Below the pieces are notes generated by a model. It made no database searches, was not told the origin of the DNA, and saw only the letters and a list, made by a program, of their open reading frames with translations. From Morinoia aosen (Eukaryota; Arthropoda; Malacostraca; Amphipoda; Talitridae): DNA of 64,000 nt. This document shows, one piece after another, positions 1 to 12,800 of the stretch (positions are counted from its first letter, which is position 1; each line of letters starts with the position of its first letter). The translations under genes and the position numbers were made by a program. The stretch is taken from NCBI GenBank assembly GCA_030386875.1, contig CM059576.1, positions 68,447,581-68,511,580 on the forward strand, written 5' to 3'.

Positions 1-40
1 TTCGTACACAATTCTTTAGAAAACTTATATCTGGAGCCTT

Positions 41-105
41 TAGTTAGTTTAGGCCTCTCTAACCGCAACAAAGGTATTCCCAAGTAGAAAGATGGACGCA
101 CTATT
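41..105 (+). repeat. Fragment of SINE-like repeat family A (5' end)
   Basis: Starts with the family's opening motif (TTTAGGCCTCTCTAACCGCAAC) in variant form and resembles the starts of the copies near 914, 4812, 23521, 25543, 30694 and 57403. Only the first ~60 bases are present. Family A is my label; no pol III A or B box is evident in it. Confidence 0.4.
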
Positions 106-322
106 TTACACTTTGACTGCGACGTGTGCTACCGGTGGTACACGGAGTTAATTTTCATAATGCTGCTGACCGACCAGTAGTCGCAAACTCAATTTTCATA
201 TATTTAATCAAATCTAAATGAAGGCACGATCCACTTCATGTTTGGTATTTTCAAAATAATTTACTACACTCAACTTTAAATTTGAGTTTTGCATTGAACT
301 AATATTTAGTAGTCGCATTCAA

Positions 323-357
323 AGTGTTAGCGACCCACCGGTGGGTCGTGCTTAACA
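323..357. repeat. Short palindrome with perfect 18-bp core
   Basis: The core at 331-348 (CGACCCACCGGTGGGTCG) is a perfect inverted repeat, flanked by imperfect arms GTGTTA and TTAACAC. It may be the tip of a small MITE: CACTTTGAC-type motifs also occur near 104 and 613 in opposite orientations, but no target duplication is visible. Confidence 0.5.
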
Positions 358-913
358 CGCTGACTACGATTGCGCGAATCGTAAGTTGATTTGGATAGGT
401 TGTAAAAAAGGACAGGGAAAATAGATTTACCTGCTCGAATAAGTTTCCTTCCTTTTGTAAGAAATGTACGAAATATAAGTGCTCAGTAATGTTTTCCTCG
501 TATGATAAAATTCTTTCAAAAAGAGTTAGCGAAATGATTTGAAATGTCATTTATCTATATTGTTGCCTATATGAACAATTTACCTGGTGGTACACATTTA
601 TCTCACTCCGTGGTCAAAGTGTTCAGTTTATTCTAATGCAAAACGACCCATCGATGAGTCATTTTGAAAACTTTTAACAGTTATTTAAAATAAAAGGTAT
701 TTAATGAACCCAATTAATGTTTGGTAGTTACAAAATTTCGCGCAACTTTTAAATTAAAATTTGAACTGAATACTGAACATCGGTTTACCTCATCGCAGTC
801 GAGGTGTCAAGTTCCCACGCAGTGTCGCAACGTACAAAAGCTGTAAGGTAGTGAACACGCCCCAGGGCTTGACCCCGGAGCGGGCGTGACGCCGGGGCGA
901 TGATCACGATGTT
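358..913. other. No gene recognised
   Basis: AT-rich sequence with short stop-limited frames only. The GC-richer patch at 855-900 has no coding or RNA signature I can name. Confidence 0.5.
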
Positions 914-1250
914 AATTTAAGCCCTCCCTGCCCGCAACAAAAGCGATCCAAAGAGAGGAAGAGGAAAGGCACCATTCAATGAAGAGATAAGGGAACGCGG
1001 AATCGATTTCTAACGTGCATAAAAAAGGTAAGTTGAGAAAAAAGGCCATGAAAAAAGACAATTTGAAGTAGAAAGTAGAAAGGTTGAAAACAGGAGAATA
1101 CTTAACCGAAAAAAATAGTCCTTAACATAACATTTCATTCCAACAAAAAGAAATTCTGCCTAGCTCACAAATCAGGACTTCACATTTTCCTCTAGGGAAG
1201 GCCAATTCTCAGAGATGCAACAGTTGTATCCCTGAGGAGTTAAAAATACC
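914..1250 (+). repeat. SINE-like family A copy
   Basis: Nearly full copy. It has the 5' motif of GCCCTCCCTGCCCGCAACA type, then the purine-rich GAGAGGAAGAGGAAAGGCACCATT block, and the 3' block with CTCACATTTTCC and CAGTTGTATCCCTGAGGAG. Order and spacing match the copies near 23521 and 57403. Confidence 0.6.
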
Positions 1251-1881
1251 TGAAATCAATTATTCCTCTGCTAGATCAACTTATTGTCAGTTATAGCCTC
1301 TACCACCTAACTGCCAAGTTAAGCTCTGGCTTTGACGACTGAAGTTTCACAACACAAGCAACGCGGCGCAAGGAATGAATTGTTTACACGGGCTACCACT
1401 AATTACTAGGAAAATAAACAGAGCAGAGGAGTAAATACGCACATATCTAATCATACGTTTAAGAAATAGCAAATGCTAATGTGAAGCTCTGTGTAGAAAA
1501 CCTGCCTTAAAGTATGAAGAAGTGATAAACCTCTTGTTTTGGCGACAGTTTGCTGATCCCGCACTTGTTCTTCTTCAACTTGCACTTATAAATGTCCTTG
1601 AGCTGTTAAACAGATCATTTCCAGGAAGTATTATGGGTTTTTGGGCTCAAATATGAATTCTGCAAACAAAGATCTAACTTTTTAAATGCGATGCATTCTC
1701 CAGCCTCATTAGTCACTAGGCATAGTTCCTCGCCAGGCCCATCCACTTTTCCCGATATTAGATTCATGACAATTTCCATTCGAAAGTGCAAACTTCAGAT
1801 TATTCTCATTATTTTCCAAAGTTTCTGGCTAAAACAATATCTGTAAATACCCGAGCCCGGCAGCAGCTATAACGAACTTAC

Positions 1882-1935
1882 CAATGTCGGGGTAAAGTGG
1901 TTAAGCACACGCCCTTCCGTTCTTGTGCTAAAGCC
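1882..1935 (+). repeat. Possible head fragment of tRNA-derived SINE
   Basis: GGTAAAGTGGTTAAGCACACGC followed by CCTTCCGT resembles the A-box half of the tRNA-derived SINE at 29701 (GAGTGGTTAAGAACGTACCCTTCCGT in variant form). The B box and body are absent. Confidence 0.3.
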
Positions 1936-2818
1936 GCACGTGATTGTTGGCATTTGTTGCGAGAATTGACGACTTTGCACATATTTAAATCTTTTTTGCC
2001 GTGCATTGTCTGGGAGCGCACTCTCATGTCTCGATGAGAATTAATATGACAATTAATATGAAATATTGTAATTCGTTGTTTTTTGGTTTGTGTTGTGCTG
2101 CGCACATTCAACTCTAGGCGTGCATGCGCTTGGACGTTTTTGCTAAATTGATAAATTAAATGGTGAGCGAATTCCCTGATTGCAAAATGCAGTCGCTGAC
2201 TTTGCAGCTTACCCGGTGAGGCGATCGTTCTAGGCGCTACGGCGCAATTCACATTGCTATTTTTAATTTCAGTTGGAATGTTTTATCGTCAGCACGAATT
2301 AATTAAATTTTTACAGTGAATGGAAATTTCCCGATCAGAAATCTGAATGCAGCTCTTAATTAAAAGCTAGTCTAGTAGACGAGCAACATTTGTTTATATT
2401 CTATTATATTGACTTGAAAAGAATTTTTTTGACAGTTCATTATCAAGCTGCAGTTCACTTTGTTCAAGCTTTTACGCTTGTGTTTTAATTTAGTATATTT
2501 TTTAGGTTTGTTTAAAATTGTGTTTATTTTTATTTGTAATTGGTCATGCTAATCGTTTTTGTATTCATTTCAATTTCGGTTTCGCGTGGGTGTACGAGCT
2601 CAGCGAGCACGAACGAGTCACGTATTAAACACGCGACACCTTCACGCAATGTACGATAGGTGTGCAAGGCCTGGCGGCAGAGCGCCTGTCAACAAATGAG
2701 GCGGCCTTGACGACAACTTAAGTTCCGCGAGCAGTCAACGACTTAAGCTCCGCGCGCAGTTAAGCCATAACAACTAGGGATAATTCACCTTCATGTAAGG
2801 GAAGGAGAAAGGAGAACA

Positions 2819-2893
2819 ACGGTGAACCATTGATACGGTGAACCATTGACTTTGAACGGTAAACCATTGATAAGGTGAACCATTGACTTTACA
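2819..2893 (+). repeat. Short tandem repeat (GGTGAACCATTGA units)
   Basis: Four tandem occurrences of a GGTGAACCATTGA-type unit, alternating followers GATACG/CTTTGAAC/GATAAG/CTTTA, so the higher-order period is about 35 bp. Confidence 0.7.
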
Positions 2894-4379
2894 CACAAAA
2901 ATAACTCAACTTGAAAAGATGAAAAGCATGAATAATGAAAAAGAGTGTTTATTTTCTACGATGTTACTTTACCATGTTCGTAGTGTTGCCAACGTGGTTC
3001 AAGTATATTTAGAAACTTGAAAGTAGGTAATTATAAATTCTGAGTCGTTTCAAAATTATGAACTTTGTTTACATTTTATTATGATTGGATTACGATTTTA
3101 CTACATGTTTCCTTATATTTTACTCCACGTTCTATATCATTATGTTACCGATAGAATTAAGTTTTACGAGTCTACGGCACTCTTTTTATTCCGATTGGTT
3201 GTTTTACTAATAGTGGAAAAGTTCCGTTCTAATTTGTGCGATGTTTGGCTATAACTTCACTAACATCTATTCTGAAGTCTACGGAAACGCAGACGATGTT
3301 TTGTAATAATTATCAAACGTCAATATTTTCTTTTTGTGAAAACTTTATTGATTCTTTTATTTGACGTCCAGCTAATTTCACTATCTTTTCTGAATTATTT
3401 TTCGTTACCTACGAGGTAATAGCTTTGTTCATTATAAATTTTCCGAAATTGTTTTGCCGAGGAACTCGTATTTTACTTTGCAGTTAACCTATTTAAACGT
3501 TACTATAATCTTATAATCACTAGATTTATTTTGTGTTAGAAGTAATACTTTTGTTTATGCGCGGCTTTATTAACGTCAAGTGGTGATGCTCAATTAATTT
3601 GATGATGATATCAGTAGGGGTAATTTTTGTGGTAACGTTTCCGAAATTATCCATGTCGAACCTGATGTCGAAATTGTTTGTCATTTACAAAATTGTGCGA
3701 CATCGGAAAATTGTTGCGACATTTGAAAATTGTTGCGACATTACACTTTTAATTGTGAAAGAAGCGAAATTATTTGTCGAAATTATTATTTTGGCCATTG
3801 ATTTTTTAATAAGATTATCTGGCGTTTCTTTTTCTTTCCTTTGCCATGCCTTGTTGACGTTATTGGTAAGTCCATTAGTTGTGCTGTTGTTTTTTGTAGC
3901 AGCTAGTTTTTTTCTTCTCAATGTTGAGAATAAGGGCATTATGTTATACCGCTTCAGCGCCCTTGTACTTCTTGCTTGTGTTGCAGAGTGTTATAAATAA
4001 TTCTTTTGCGAGGTATCTTTAATTGTTTGGTTAATAGAATTACCTTTGAGCATTACACACATGTAAGGCGGATTTGTTTTTTAAATTTAGAGTTTGTGTT
4101 TTTTTCCGACCGAATATCGTTTTTGGATATATTGTTTATTGCCCCAATATTGTTTATAGATGAGTACCTAAATTGGGTAAGGGGGGAGGTATGTGCACCA
4201 AGCGCCATCCATGCCCCTCTTCCCCCGTGCGCCTCAGAGGCTTTATTAGCGGGTAGCCCCTCAAGCCCCGCGCATTTGGTTCGCACCCCGTCCTGTTAAC
4301 ATCTCTACCAGTAAACGTCGCACGTATCTATAACCTCTGCCCGTATAAGGTGTCGACAGTTAACATTTCGGCACGCTGC

Positions 4380-4570
4380 GCTGTGATTTCTCCCCGTTGG
4401 GAAAAGGGAGAACTCTGGCACAATTTCCCACTCTACCCAGGTGTCGGAAATGGGTACTGGCTTGACTGGGGGTAGCCGTCATTGCTTCCTGGTGATAGTT
4501 ATGAGGCATTTGAAAAACCAATATACACAATGATGTGTACCAGGCTTGGTTAATTGGAATAAAGCATCAT
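4380..4570 (+). repeat. Body of tRNA-derived SINE, head missing
   Basis: Carries the SINE body seen at 29701 and 19498: TTCTCCCCGTTGGG, CCCACTCTACCCAGGTGTC, GGAAATGGGTACTGGCTTGA, GTGATAGTTATGAGGCATTTG and the terminal TTGGAATAAAGC. The tRNA-like promoter head is lacking, so this copy is 5'-truncated or too diverged. Confidence 0.75.
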
Positions 4571-4811
4571 TTAAATTAATTAAACTTGAGAAAAATGCGT
4601 AACGTGCCACTAGGTATACTCTCAAATATCACTGACTTCCATGACATCCACTCAACGAACCTCGACTTCAAGACGTTAAGTTTAAATACTGCTGCAAATA
4701 TTGCTTTCATTCACCGCCCTCCGATCCCTGCGCAGACTACTTTCAACACTATATTACTGTGAGACTCTCTCCACCCACAACAAAACGAACCCTAGAGATT
4801 AGATTAAATTA

Positions 4812-5115
4812 TTAGTTAGTTTAAGCCTCTCTATCCTCAACAAATGAGATCCAAAGAGAGGAAGGAAGAAGGCACCATTTAGTATTGAGTTCGAATCCTA
4901 GAGAACAAAGTTTAGTACGAACATTAGAGAAAGAGTTATCTATACATAAGAAGTATTTCTAAAGCAAATTCAGTACTGAAGAAATAAGTTAAGAAAGAAG
5001 AAGAGTTAAAATAAAAATTAAGTGTAGAAAGCACAAAGACAAAGTAAATTAGGCACTTGAACTAGGAGGTTCCATGGCTCACCTATAGCTGAGATTACCA
5101 AACAGTATCCCCCTG
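4812..5115 (+). repeat. SINE-like family A copy, diverged
   Basis: Starts TTTAAGCCTCTCTATCCTCAACA, then GATCCAAAGAGAGGAAGGAAGAAGGCACC and the purine-rich middle. The 3' part is rearranged (CCCCCTGCGTGCCGG). Confidence 0.55.
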
Positions 5116-5354
5116 CGTGCCGGTCCTTCGATGACAAAGTAGACAACCTCATCTAACTTCACCCTACCCTGTGCCTCTGAAGGGTAATCACGCACACTAT
5201 TAGACCCCACGAGAGTATTAGACTACCCATGGCATTACGGAAATTAGAAAACATGAAGCATTCTTCGCATGACTTGCGAAGGAGGAATGCCCATATTTGA
5301 TTGCCCTAAATCAATTAATTATATCCGCAACAAATAGGAACTCAAGGAAAATAC

Positions 5355-5775
5355 TTTAGGTTGAATTTTTCGGTACATGTGAAGGAGAGGACAAGAATCG
5401 ATTTCCCAAGTTTAATGCTTGATTATTGGTAATTAGATCACAACAAAGAATTTTTATTTTATGCACTTTCCGCCGCAAATGAGAATTTAACGAGTATAGC
5501 TATAGCTTTCCTACAGCATATCTATTCTTTGAAGAGCGGGAAAAATCGGTTTGAGGGAAAGACCCTGAATGGACTCTCCTTTCCGACGGTTGTGATGCGC
5601 TCGAGTGATCCTTACGTTAGGTTACTTTAGCTTAAGATTATTTCAGTTACGTTACATTACGTCGCCGCTATAACTCGTTAAATACTCGTTTGCGACGGAA
5701 AGTGCTTAGAAGAAATATTTCGATCTACTTACCTAGATTCAAGCACCAAAAATTGGAAAATCGATCATTGTCCGC
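5355..5775. mobile_element. Foldback/palindromic element, copy 1
   Basis: Imperfect inverted arms at about 5355-5520 and 5668-5775. One arm reads TTTATGCACTTTCCGCCGCAAATGAG, the other CTCGTTTGCGACGGAAAGTGC when read inward. A related palindrome forms the inside of the element at 6478-7556. No target duplication was identified here. Confidence 0.5.
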
Positions 5776-6282
5776 ATATTGAATGTAATGACCAGGTGAA
5801 TGTCACGTATTGCGAGAAGATGAGAGTGAAAAAAAAATTAAAAAGCATCCGCTATGATGAGCAGAAAAATAGCTGTTGTCACTCCACATCAAATGACATC
5901 CCAAATAACCAAGAGTAAATAAAGAAAAATATCGTTGTTGGGTCAGCTAATGTTTCAAATGTTTCTGACAGCATACAAAATTTAAGTAATAAACAAGATG
6001 GATTGAAATCCTTATCAATATAGGTATAAGGAAAATTTTGATTCCAGATCTCTGACCTTATAAAAAAATTAGCATTCAGCTATCTGAAGCCTTTTCCCTC
6101 CGTGGCCTTAGATTATCCCAGCAATTTTTATCATCGAAAATGGTAATACAATTAATGATAGACTGGTTTCTGCCATGCCTGTTGTTCAGGAAAATGTTTG
6201 ACTAAATGTTCAGGAAAATGTTTGGTGTCGAATTAGATGTTACTGTAAGCTTTACGAACCAAAATAAAGGTGTTTCAGTTAG

Positions 6283-7690
6283 AGAGGTGGAAAAAGTACC
6301 ATTAGATAAAAAAAGTTTAGGGAACGAGGTATCGATGCACAAGGTTCAAAAACGCGGTTAGCAATGAAAGAAATTCATGAAACATGATGAAAGTTAAAGA
6401 AAAAAGTAGTAGGTACTGAAAAAAACGGTCAGCCGTGAATCGGAAAAGATGGCTCGTATCATAAAAAAACATTTTAAGGTCTGTATGCCGTTTAATTCGT
6501 TCACGGAAATTAAAAATTATATTCCCAAGAATCACAAAAGGAACACATTTAAGAACGTTTTACACGAATGACATTCTGCTCGCTGATGCGCTATTTTCGA
6601 GATATATTATTAATTACATTGTTAGGAATAACACTATAGAGTCGGTTGCTTAGTCGCTGCCTTGTTGGGTCACGCCCACTTTCTGGCGGGAAAAGAACAG
6701 CGTCGGTTTGGGTAAGTTAAGGTAAGCTATTTTAGGTTGAATTATGCTATTTTAAGTTAGTTTATTTAACTAAACTAACGTTGCCTAACTTGATCCATCG
6801 TTACGTCAATAACGTATTACAGCATATTTACGCGTCCATTCCTTCACTTTTAAATACGACGTTCTTATAACTTCAAATGTTTAATAATTCGGTAAATGTT
6901 GAGGATGAACCGGGAATCGCTATTTGATTTTTCGGTGCCTAAACATAGTAATTAGATCGAAATAAACAAGTCTTCTTTCATGCGTTTTCCGTCGTAAATT
7001 AGTATTTTACGGGTTAAAGCGGTGAATTAGTTACCGCAACTTAAGTATTGGAACGGGAAGTAATTCTTCGAGCCCGGCGTATGGCAACACTGCAATGGAG
7101 TCTCGCTTCCGGCGCGCTCGTCATCAAAGACGAAACTAAACCTACCGTGCTAGCTCGTAAAATATTCATTTGACGAAAATGTCTATAGATGAAAAGTAGT
7201 TTATTTCAATGTTATTACAATGATTCAAGCAACAAAAATTCGAAAATCTATGAGTAGCTGTTCATTCGATAGCATTCGTCATCAAAGACGAAACTAAACC
7301 TACCGCTATAACTCGTAAAATACTCATTTACGACGGAAAGTGCATGAAAGAAAACTTGTTTATTTTGATTTATATAACTGTTTAGGATTCGAAAAGTGGA
7401 AAATTGATTCCCGGTTAATCCTCAACATTTACCAATAATTCGAAAATTACGCATCAAAGATCAGATGTCATTCATGTAAAACGTTCTTAAAAGTGTTCTT
7501 TCAGGGATTCTTGGGAATTTTTAATTTCCGTAAACGGATTAAACTGCATATTGACCCATTTTACTTCAAAAAAAGTAGGCCGACCTACCTCTCAACTCAG
7601 GCCCCCACATTTCCTCATTACAGTATAAGTTCTCACAGCTACAATAGTTGTATCTCCCTGAGGAGACTCGATCAGCGCAGTGTATGATCT
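6283..7690 (+). repeat. SINE-like family A copy split by an insertion
   Basis: The 5' and middle parts lie at 6283-6476 (for example AGTAGTAGGTACTGAAAAA, GAAAAGATGG). The family's 3' part resumes at 7557 (GCCCCCACATTTCC, ACAATAGTTGTATCTCCCTG). The intervening 1.08 kb is a separate TIR element. Confidence 0.6.
6478..7556. mobile_element. Palindromic TIR element with 8-bp target duplication
   Basis: The ends read GGTCTGTATGC inward from the left and GGTCAATATGC inward from the right, with similarity continuing for over 100 bp (CGGAAATTAAAAATT; GAACGTTTTACA). It is flanked by CATTTTAA (6470-6477) and CATTTTAC (7557-7564), an 8-bp duplication with one mismatch. Inside, 6893-7030 and 7300-7440 are also inverted repeats, so most of the element folds back. 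About 290 bp (6597-6880) interrupts only the left arm. The phrase CGTCATCAAAGACGAAACT is repeated directly near 7110 and 7277. No transposase frame; superfamily uncertain (8-bp duplication allows hAT, P or Merlin). Confidence 0.7.
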
Positions 7691-8116
7691 AAATTGGAGC
7701 CCTAGATCAGCTAAACTTTAGGAAATCGAACGATTTTTTCGTATAAGACTTCAAAAATTAATAAAAAATACTTCAAGAGGGTAGGAGCGAAGTAAGCTTG
7801 GAGGTATTCACAACATGTTTAGAACATTTGAATGGATGTTCAGAGCCCTAAATTTTTATAACTATACCCATTTACCCAATTTACTAAAAATTTCTAAAAA
7901 TATCTTATTTCTCAGCCTATATTGTACATAGAGACGATTAGTTTTTTGTTCGATTCGCAATGAGCTCATCGACAAAATAGAAATCCAGTTTTCCGATATC
8001 GCTGAAAAAATGTAAAAATGTTTTGAATTTTCATCACAAAATATACTAACTCTTAGTTATTATTTTAAATGGCAATAAAACATTTTTCTATTTTACTCAC
8101 CAAAACAAAACTACGC

Positions 8117-8322
8117 AGGTTTATAGTACTCACCATGATCTTTACGATGCAAAAAAAAGATCTCACCCATAAGTAAAAAACTATTGGAGAAATAATTAGA
8201 AAACTGGAACGCTCTCTCTCATAAAAAAAATTTCGGCTGTGCGGCTCAATTTCTCCTTCAGTTCTTCACTTATGAAGATCTTTTTTGCATCGTGGAGATC
8301 AATGTGAGTACTATAAATGCTA
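8117..8322. mobile_element. Small foldback (hairpin) repeat
   Basis: The arm at 8117-8180 (TTTATAGTACTCAC, GATCTTTACGATGCAAAA) is repeated inverted at 8266-8322 (TTTTGCATCGTGGAGATC, GTGAGTACTATAAA). The two arms are similar enough to form a long hairpin around an ~85-nt loop. Weak inverted similarity extends outward. Confidence 0.65.
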
Positions 8323-9665
8323 GGATTTTTTTCTGAAAATCATAATTATAAATTTTTTCATTGTCCATAGAAATAGAATTATGTTTTTAATATTCAAACA
8401 GGCATAAATTTTTCATTTATTTTTTTAGAGAAAATCCAAAAAACTTTTCCTAGTTTTGATAGATTTTTGCAATGTGAATCTATTGAAAAAAACGTTCGTT
8501 ATTCTTCACATTCCCCCCCAACGCGTAACTGACAATGCGAGTGCCGTTCATTAAAGGCGTAATGCGGAACAAGCGCCCAACGGCCAGCAACTCTGTCGAC
8601 TGGCAGTTTTTTTCTCTTCATGAACTTGCCCTGACAGAAGCACAGGACGCGCCCTTCGTGCCGCTGTGGGGATGTGTGAGGTGCTTCTCAGGTCACGTGA
8701 AGGGCTCCTCAGGTCATGCGAAGGGTTTTGTGACCAGGTGAAGGGTTGACAGGCCCTGTGGAAGTCTATGAGGCCATGCCAAGACTCGTAGGGTAGCATG
8801 AAGGTTTATGAATATACGTGATCTGTCACACCCTGAGTATGGCTCGCCGAGGCTAAATTACTTATTGAAGTGGACAAAAATTTTAATTGCTTTCGAAACA
8901 TAAAATAGAAAGATGAAAAAATATCGTAAGGTTCCACCCCAAAGTTTTTGACAAAAATTTCTGCATGATAAATATGTTACAAATTCTTTGACTTCCACTA
9001 GAAATGACTTGGGAGTTGGAAAACGCGGCTTTAAAATCATTCCCACATTGATTTTTTCTAGAAAAAAAACGAAATTCAGCTGGTAAGTTACGACTTTTTC
9101 TAAAAAAAGAATTTAAAAATTTTGGGAGAATTTCATGGTCCAGTAATATGATTTTGGTTACATACAAAATTTTAACGTATACAACGTATTTCCCCATGTA
9201 TAAAAGTAGTCAAGAATTTCCATTACTTTAGAAACATTGACAGAAGATCTGATAAAACACAGTTAGGGTGTACATGCACTTACGTTTTTGATAGGCTATT
9301 TTGCATAAATCTAACCTGTTTGTTCACGTGCCAGGTTCTTATTCCTCGATGTTTCTATTCGGGTTACTTCCATAGGTGGTGTTCATTGGTGAGATCGGTC
9401 GCGAGCGGCGGTCAGGTGCACCACTTCTGAATACAACCGCACTCTGAAATCATATACGAACACTCTTTTTTCTAAAATTAGTTATCAATATGATGAAATA
9501 GCACACTCAGGAGTGCTTTTAATTTTTCGTTCATTCGTGATTTCTGTCTTTTTCTCAAAGTTTTAAAAATTAAAACCAAAATTTTCAATGCGTTCATTAA
9601 GTTCAAAGTTTGCTCTTTGATTTTTTACTTTAAACGCTGTAAAAGATTTCTTTATGCTTATGAAT
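8323..9665. other. No gene recognised
   Basis: AT-rich sequence with a GC-richer patch at 8520-8800 that contains loosely repeated GGTCA(C/T)G(T/C)GAAGGG phrases. Open frames there overlap on both strands and look like chance. Confidence 0.45.
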
Positions 9666-9886
9666 TCAGTTGTTCAGTTGGGAAACCTTTCTAAGTGGAC
9701 GCAATAAACAGACCTTTGCGCTTCTTTTTCGTGATGGTGAAAGAAAACCGGATGAGCTTCCTGTAATGATTGGAGCTTCATCAACAGAGGTTGCAGTGCA
9801 TTGGGAATGAGATGCTACTGATGCGGAGCTTCCCACATGAACCAGCTCATCGTTAGGTGGAGACTCATCAACAAAGGACCCTGCAA
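9666..9886 (-). CDS. THAP-domain gene, second and terminal exon
   Basis: Putative last coding exon of the gene whose first exon is at 15062-15353. On the minus strand a splice acceptor (TTAAATATTACAG) precedes TTGCAGGG. The single base carried over from exon 1 joins TT to give a valine codon, so the phases agree. The exon then stays open for 72 residues to a TGA. The protein part is low in order: acidic/serine-rich (VDESPPNDEL, ITGSSSGFLSPSRKRSAK) and ends in a basic stretch with LLRPLRKVSQ. I do not recognise a domain. Serine/basic linkers are common after THAP domains, but that does not prove the join. Additional exons between the two cannot be excluded, and no clear polyadenylation signal follows the stop. 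Confidence 0.5.
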
Positions 9887-12800
9887 CTGTAATATTTAAG
9901 TTATGTTGGATAATGTGGATATAATTGAGAGAAGGAATTACAGGGAAATACATGGTATTATTTCTCTAAAGAAACAGGCATGGATTTCCAACTTGAACAA
10001 TCCATACAAATGTACGGACATACATACAAAGATCTAGTTTATGGCTACAGAAAAAGCTTACACCTAAATTTTCATGAAAAACACTCTTCCAAGACATCAA
10101 ATACAGCAAGCTGTATACTACATTTCTCCATCTCATATCCCATAAATGTTAACTAAATATATCAATGACATGGAAGAGTTCTAAAATACAATATTTACCA
10201 CCACACATGTGTAATTTATCAGTAAAGATGTCCTTTAGGTATATGAATTGAATAGACGAGTTTAAGCCTTTTTAGCCAGAGCAGTTATACCATTGTAAAG
10301 AGTGGATGGAATGAGAAGGACTAATGTGAATCACATGCAAAGGCAATGTACACACATTTAGAGTGCATCAAAACAAAAAATTGGAGAAAGAAGACGAAAC
10401 GACAAGGAAAACTGAGCAAAGAAGGCTCAAAGTTAAAAAAAGCAAAATGGGCACCAAAGATAGATGTCCCAGAGGCTTGAATAAGGCTGGGATCCCTGGC
10501 AATTCTTCCTCAGGTTGCCACTTCCCACAACACAAATATAACTAACTTTATTGATTATCTTGTGACCTGAAAGGTTACCCATGCATATATATGAAACAAT
10601 TCTTCACCACAGCAAAAGTTAAAGTATTCCATAATAACCAGCAATATTTGTTTGAATAACATTAAAATTATAATTATTATTATCTGATATTTTCATGCCT
10701 CTTCAGGCACGGAGTCATTCAAAGATCACTAAGAGTGCATCTAGGATGTTATGCTGGAGATTAAGAGCTTTTAATCATGCTCTACATTATCAGCATGTGA
10801 ACAAAAATTGAATTTCACACAGACGTATCACACTGCCTACATAGTTCCAGTAGCAAGTGACATTCTACACAGATTAATGAGACAAAACCATCTACGAGTA
10901 GTATGGACTAGACAAAAAAAAAAGATCCAAGGCTAAGGCAGTATTGCTGCCTTTCTTACACAGGAAAACAGCACGTAAAATGAGAAGAGTAAGATGAGGA
11001 AGTTTAACATGATACAAAGAAAGATGGAAGCCCAGTTGGCATGGAAGAGAGAAGTCCTGAAGCCATATCTAAGGCTATGGGTTCCAAGAAATAGTTCTTG
11101 GGATAGTCATTCCACTTAGCATAAGAGAGGCAAACCTAACTATCCTAACCTTACTGCTTTTTATGCCCCCAGTAGGTAAATTATATTTCAATAATCTGTG
11201 TATAGGCAAAATAGCTGACAATGATTATCAAGTATGAAGATAACACATGGAAACAGCATAAGGATTTTATAGATATACATCTACAAAAATTCATGCTGCA
11301 AAATTGAAATAATGTAAAACAATTGTAATAAAGAACAGTCAAGCCCAATTATTTTCCCCTGTGGGAAGAGGGGAAAAGAATACTTCCACCGTACTCCCTG
11401 TGAATCGTAACAGGCGATGAAAAGTCACGAGCCAAGAGGAATGAAAATCCCCTCTTCTTGTATTACTTTCCTACAAACCAACAAGCATAAAGAAAAGGTG
11501 GAGAGTGATGCTCTACCTGCGAATTTCTGTGTTTGTTGTAGCTACCCCTCCCTTGTGGGGGTAAAATTATTTTGCCTATACATTCCATGTTGAGTAAAAT
11601 TTTCTGTCACAGATGAACTAGTGAATGATAGATATAGGTATTCAAGTTATAAAAATCATCAAAGTCCTTATTGCGATAAACATATAACCACAGTAATTAA
11701 TATTTTCAATCAACTTCTTCGAAGAAATTCAAACTATTTGGAAAATATACTTATATATTTCTATCATTGTTGAAGAAAATATTTCTTCATCAGGATACTT
11801 TGATTGTGGCAAAGTCTTACAGTCTTAGCTACAATTGAATCTTTCATGACAACTTTAAGAATAGGCAAGTATAATATGAAGATTATTTGAATTGATAAAA
11901 ATTCATTCAAGTGACCGTTAATATTTTGCACTCATTTGTATATCTTTGATACTATAAACTAATATGTATGTATGCATATGAAAAACCTTCCTCCCTCCAA
12001 AAAGGAGGAGTAGCTACAACAAGCACAGAAAGAGTAAAGTTTACAAAACAGGAACAAGAAGGAAAAAGAAAAGAGAGAAAAAAGAAATATACATTTAATT
12101 CTCCATAAATTTCCCAGTCCACTCACAAGCACACAACTTTGCGTTCCGGGCATTTGTTTCAGCATCCAGGCCCAACAGCTACTGCTGGTTTACCCCGGCC
12201 GCATCATAGTGGCATGCGGGGGCCCCAAGACCGTCTATGCGACCCACTTTCATACGTATATTTCATTTTTTTTATTAAAGGTCGTTAAGTTTTTACAATC
12301 ATACAATATGTATATCATGAAACAGAATTGAATGATGTACAATGCCCATTTGTTTACCATTATTTCAGCACTAAAGCAAGCTGCATGCCATTTCCTTCTA
12401 GATTCATTAGCTTATGTTCAGGTTCACCAGAGTGTGGTCCAGTCCCACTCTCAGCTCCAAGATAGGAGCGGCTGATCATATTGGCAAAATATTATTATTG
12501 TTTTGTGTTGGAGCATCTTTGTTTTCGAGCCTCTTACCAGTGGTGGTAAGTTATCAGCATGTGTTTGTGTTGCAAGGGCACAACCCTATGAGTACACTCA
12601 AACACTAAAGGTCCAATCTGTCAAATGGTCAAATCAAGAAGAAGAACCAAACAAAAATATAAATAAAAAAATACTGTCTTTCTAACAAAATAATAAAAAT
12701 GGTGAAATAAATTATTAGTTGGTTAACACCCAATAGTACACAGTTGATGGCAAATGAGATAAATGGATGATGTGAAAACAAAGTCCGTAAACCATAAATC

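Larger units (their letters stand above)
1251..4379. other. No gene recognised
   Basis: About 3 kb of AT-rich DNA apart from the tRNA-like fragment at 1882 and the tandem repeat at 2819, listed separately. The 133-residue open frame at 3599-4000 (+) is hydrophobic low-complexity sequence with no motif, no splice context and an overlapping antisense frame, so I do not call it a gene. Confidence 0.5.

Noticed and set aside
3599-4000. 133-codon open frame on the plus strand
   Set aside because: Hydrophobic low-complexity translation, a competing antisense frame and no domain or splice support; likely chance.
12165-12245. Possible tRNA gene in the GC-rich patch
   Set aside because: No paired A/B boxes or acceptor stem could be found.
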